Shown here: one piece after another, positions 61,791 through 64,000 of the stretch | Layout of the letters: each line of letters opens with the position of its first letter | Position numbering within the stretch: the first letter of the stretch is position 1 | DNA from: Symbiodinium sp. CCMP2592 | Taxonomy: Eukaryota; Sar; Dinophyceae; Suessiales; Symbiodiniaceae | Direction of reading: 5' to 3' | Length of the DNA: 64,000 nt | Assembly: GCA_905221615.1 (NCBI GenBank) | Contig: CAJNDT010001857.1 | Location: 1-64,000, forward strand | The notes under the pieces: generated by a model | Databases searched by the model: none | Told to the model about the DNA's origin: nothing | The model's input: the letters and a program-made list of their open reading frames with translations, nothing else | Translations under genes and position numbers: made by a program

Positions 61791-62534
61791 TCGACTGCTG
61801 CTGCTACAACGACTGCTGCTCCGCTTCTGCCATGCCGCTGCCATCCGGCTAGTGCTACCGCCTCTGCCACGGCTACTGCCACTGCTGAGGGTACAGTTCC
61901 TGTGACTGGCGAAAGCTGATTTCTCCGAACGACATCTCTGTTTCCTCTGTGTCCGAGACCAATGAAGCAGCATCAAACTACAAAAGAATACGTTGCCCGG
62001 CTTGTCGACCCTTACAAAAGGTCCCTCCCAGTAAAGCTACCTGCTACTTTCGAGCACCTGCCGAGATCTGCAAGCACGCGACCTACACAGACCTGAGCTT
62101 CGACTGTCAGAGAAAGCGAGCTCCTGAGCCCATTTCGCATCGAGAGGATTAATGGACAAAGAAGTTCGTCGTGTTTGCTGTTCACTGGGCTTGTTCTCTG
62201 GCCTCTGACCGTGTTGGCTGATGACCCATCCCTCGGGCCCTGGCCTGCTGCGAAGGAGAGTAGCCCAAAGCCTTTGACAGCCTTGCATACCGAGACCATC
62301 TAAGGCTCACCGTGGCCTGTGTCCAACCCGAGGGCAACCTAAGGGTGGAGGGCTGAGATGCGGACTGGGCTGTGATGTTGTTGTTGTGATCATCGCAGGA
62401 GCTATGGACAGAGTGTCCAAATAAGACCACAGCCACGGGCACACCTGCGATGAAGTTCTCGGAGACAGATGCTGCGGAAGCATTCAGCCAGTGCTCAACA
62501 TAAAGCAGGATACAGCACAATGCAACACCGGGTC

Positions 62535-62554
62535 TGTGTGTGTGTGTGTGTGTG
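62535..62554. repeat. GT dinucleotide run
   Basis: About ten GT units. Confidence 0.95.
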
Positions 62555-64000
62555 TAGAGAGAAGCTGACTTTCCCAGACCACGGCGGGAACAAGTCGCAC
62601 GGTTCAACTCACTTCATACACTATGCAATTACTGGAAACTCGAACACGAGCTAGCTCCAGGTGATTGGCCACCTCAGCTCTCCACAGCTTGAGGCCCTTC
62701 CGTGGATCCTCGGAGTTCCTTTGGAACCGGGAGGGTCTGCTGGCACAGTCTTGGGATCAGAAGTTTCAGAAAGCAGCATGCACTGGGCCAGTTGTCAATG
62801 CTCCTGAACAGATCCATGCGGACAACAAGCTCAACGTTTACACCTCCAACTGCCTCGCCGGCAGCTCGGGAAGTCGGAGACATCTCCTAGGTTCTCATGT
62901 GCACTTCTGTTGCGGCGACGAGTGCCACTGAAGAAGGAGAGCCCAAGGGCCCACCTGGAGTTACGGAGATATGGATTGTGTACACTCAGCGACCTAGGAA
63001 AAGCAGAAGTTCAACCCCGGACCGCACACCAAAAATGTAACCCGTCACGACTAGTTTCTCGAACAGTGCCCTAAAAGACTCGACGTATTGGGTGGGGTAC
63101 GGCGCGAAATCGTGGACGTCAAAGCCTCAGTTTCGCTGCAGGCCTCTGCGCTGGGGCTTCTCTTCGCTGGAATGAGACAAGGCTTTCAATCCAAATTCGG
63201 AAGCCGAGATCCTTCAAAGCTGCAGCCTAACTCCGTTTGGTCGCCGTGCCAGGCGGTGTGCGTGTCTTTCGCTGGCCCCCGAACGAGGTTGCCGAGCAAG
63301 TGATTGCTATCGGTAGTGGTATCAGGAACAAACGTAGTAGTCATGATTGGGTGCGTGCTTGTAACATTGGTATTCATTGCAATAAGCAGCACTCGTAAAG
63401 CTAGCTAGCTGTACTCGTGTTGTCGTCGTATCACGACTTGTAGCTGTGCTTGTGATTGCAGTATGAATAGTATAGTAGTAGCAGTAGCCGTGTCTAATGA
63501 TTCGCGGCTATGTAATGGTCGCAAGGGCATCAGCTGCCGCAGTTCTATTGCAATTTTCTAGATGTGCGGAGAGTATTTCAGGCAAAGATGGCAGTGATGC
63601 TTGCAATATGGGCTTGTGGTTGTTGCAGTCGTAACAGTGGCAGTGATAGCAATCGTTGTAAGGTTCCGTGCTGTGCAGGGCGCACTTGTGCGCATGTTTT
63701 TCTAGTTTCCGTTTTGGTTTCTCCACCTCCTAAGTCCTAAGGTCTTTGCCAGTGTTCTGAAGAGGCTTCTTTTTGGTTTCGCAAAGAGGCGGCCACTGAC
63801 AGCTGTTAGGAATCAGGGTTGATGGGACAGGCACAGCGGCACATGTTCGCTTCGTTCCTGTTTTGATTCGGAGCGTTCGATTGGGCACAAACTCAAGCCA
63901 ACAACCACAAGCGCTTGCTTGAGCCCTGCCAGCACATTTGACCGCAGGGTGGTGTCGCCCTCCTCACAGAACTTTCCCTGCACGCTGGGGCCTTGTCCGA

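Larger units (their letters stand above)
55425..64000. other. Gene-poor right end of the window
   Basis: No supported gene in 8.6 kb. It contains a telomere-like patch (56775-56830: CCTAAACACG, TTAACCCAAAACCCCGG), a CTGCTACTG repeat (56975-57105), a 400-bp CAC/ACC repeat (61388-61790) and a GT run (62535-62554). Open frames such as 58310-58867 plus and 60536-60970 minus show no domain-like features. Confidence 0.55.

Noticed and set aside
61313-61919. Poly-Val, poly-Gly/Ser and poly-Thr frames over the CAC repeat
   Set aside because: These are shadows of a microsatellite on both strands.

Overview
The window looks like nuclear DNA of a dinoflagellate, most likely a Symbiodiniaceae-type alga. 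This rests on the style of the retroelements (long Copia and tyrosine-recombinase elements with K/G-rich Gag linkers), a 12-base match to the 3' end of the dinoflagellate spliced leader inside an LTR, many islands of degenerate CCCTAAA/TTTAGGG-like sequence, abundant microsatellites and very sparse host genes. No homology search was possible, so every family name rests on motifs read by eye.

Layout. 1-5770: a tandem array (about 1.65-kb unit, one unit enlarged by a 463-bp internal duplication) built from diverged LTR, leader and gag-start sequence of a Copia relative. 5865-6588: a broken minus-strand gene fragment that stops at an LTR. 6586-27103: a pair of 205-bp LTRs (two differences) enclosing 20.5 kb. 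Inside are a tRNA-type primer site, a Copia Gag-protease-integrase-RT frame (6835-14355), a frame-shifted RNase H frame with a methyltransferase-like tail (14340-15746), an overlapping accessory frame (9764-11311), a decayed LINE tail (15750-16625) and a complete nested second element (17527-26114).

The nested element is the most interesting part. It has the split direct repeats A1-ORFs-B1-A2-B2 of PAT/Ngaro-type tyrosine-recombinase (DIRS-order) retrotransposons. Its genes run tyrosine recombinase, then Gag, then (same frame, past one UGA) a Pol that joins a cytosine-C5-methyltransferase-like domain, a TET/JBP-like 2-oxoglutarate dioxygenase-like domain, reverse transcriptase and RNase H. 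If the domain calls hold, one retrotransposon carries both a writer and an oxidiser of 5-methylcytosine, and the writer can be reached only by reading through UGA or by an unusual start.

27104-64000 is mostly non-coding, with scattered remains: minus-strand coding traces at 27.6-29.7 kb flanked by a 60-bp direct repeat; a plus-strand gene with a KH domain and a possible DXO/Rai1-like part (31.7-33.2 kb); an intact 587-residue frame with a DUF3431-like region and two cysteine repeats (35.6-37.4 kb); a 5'-truncated LINE (45.1-47.4 kb); and long trinucleotide and dinucleotide repeats. The last 16 kb holds no gene I can support.
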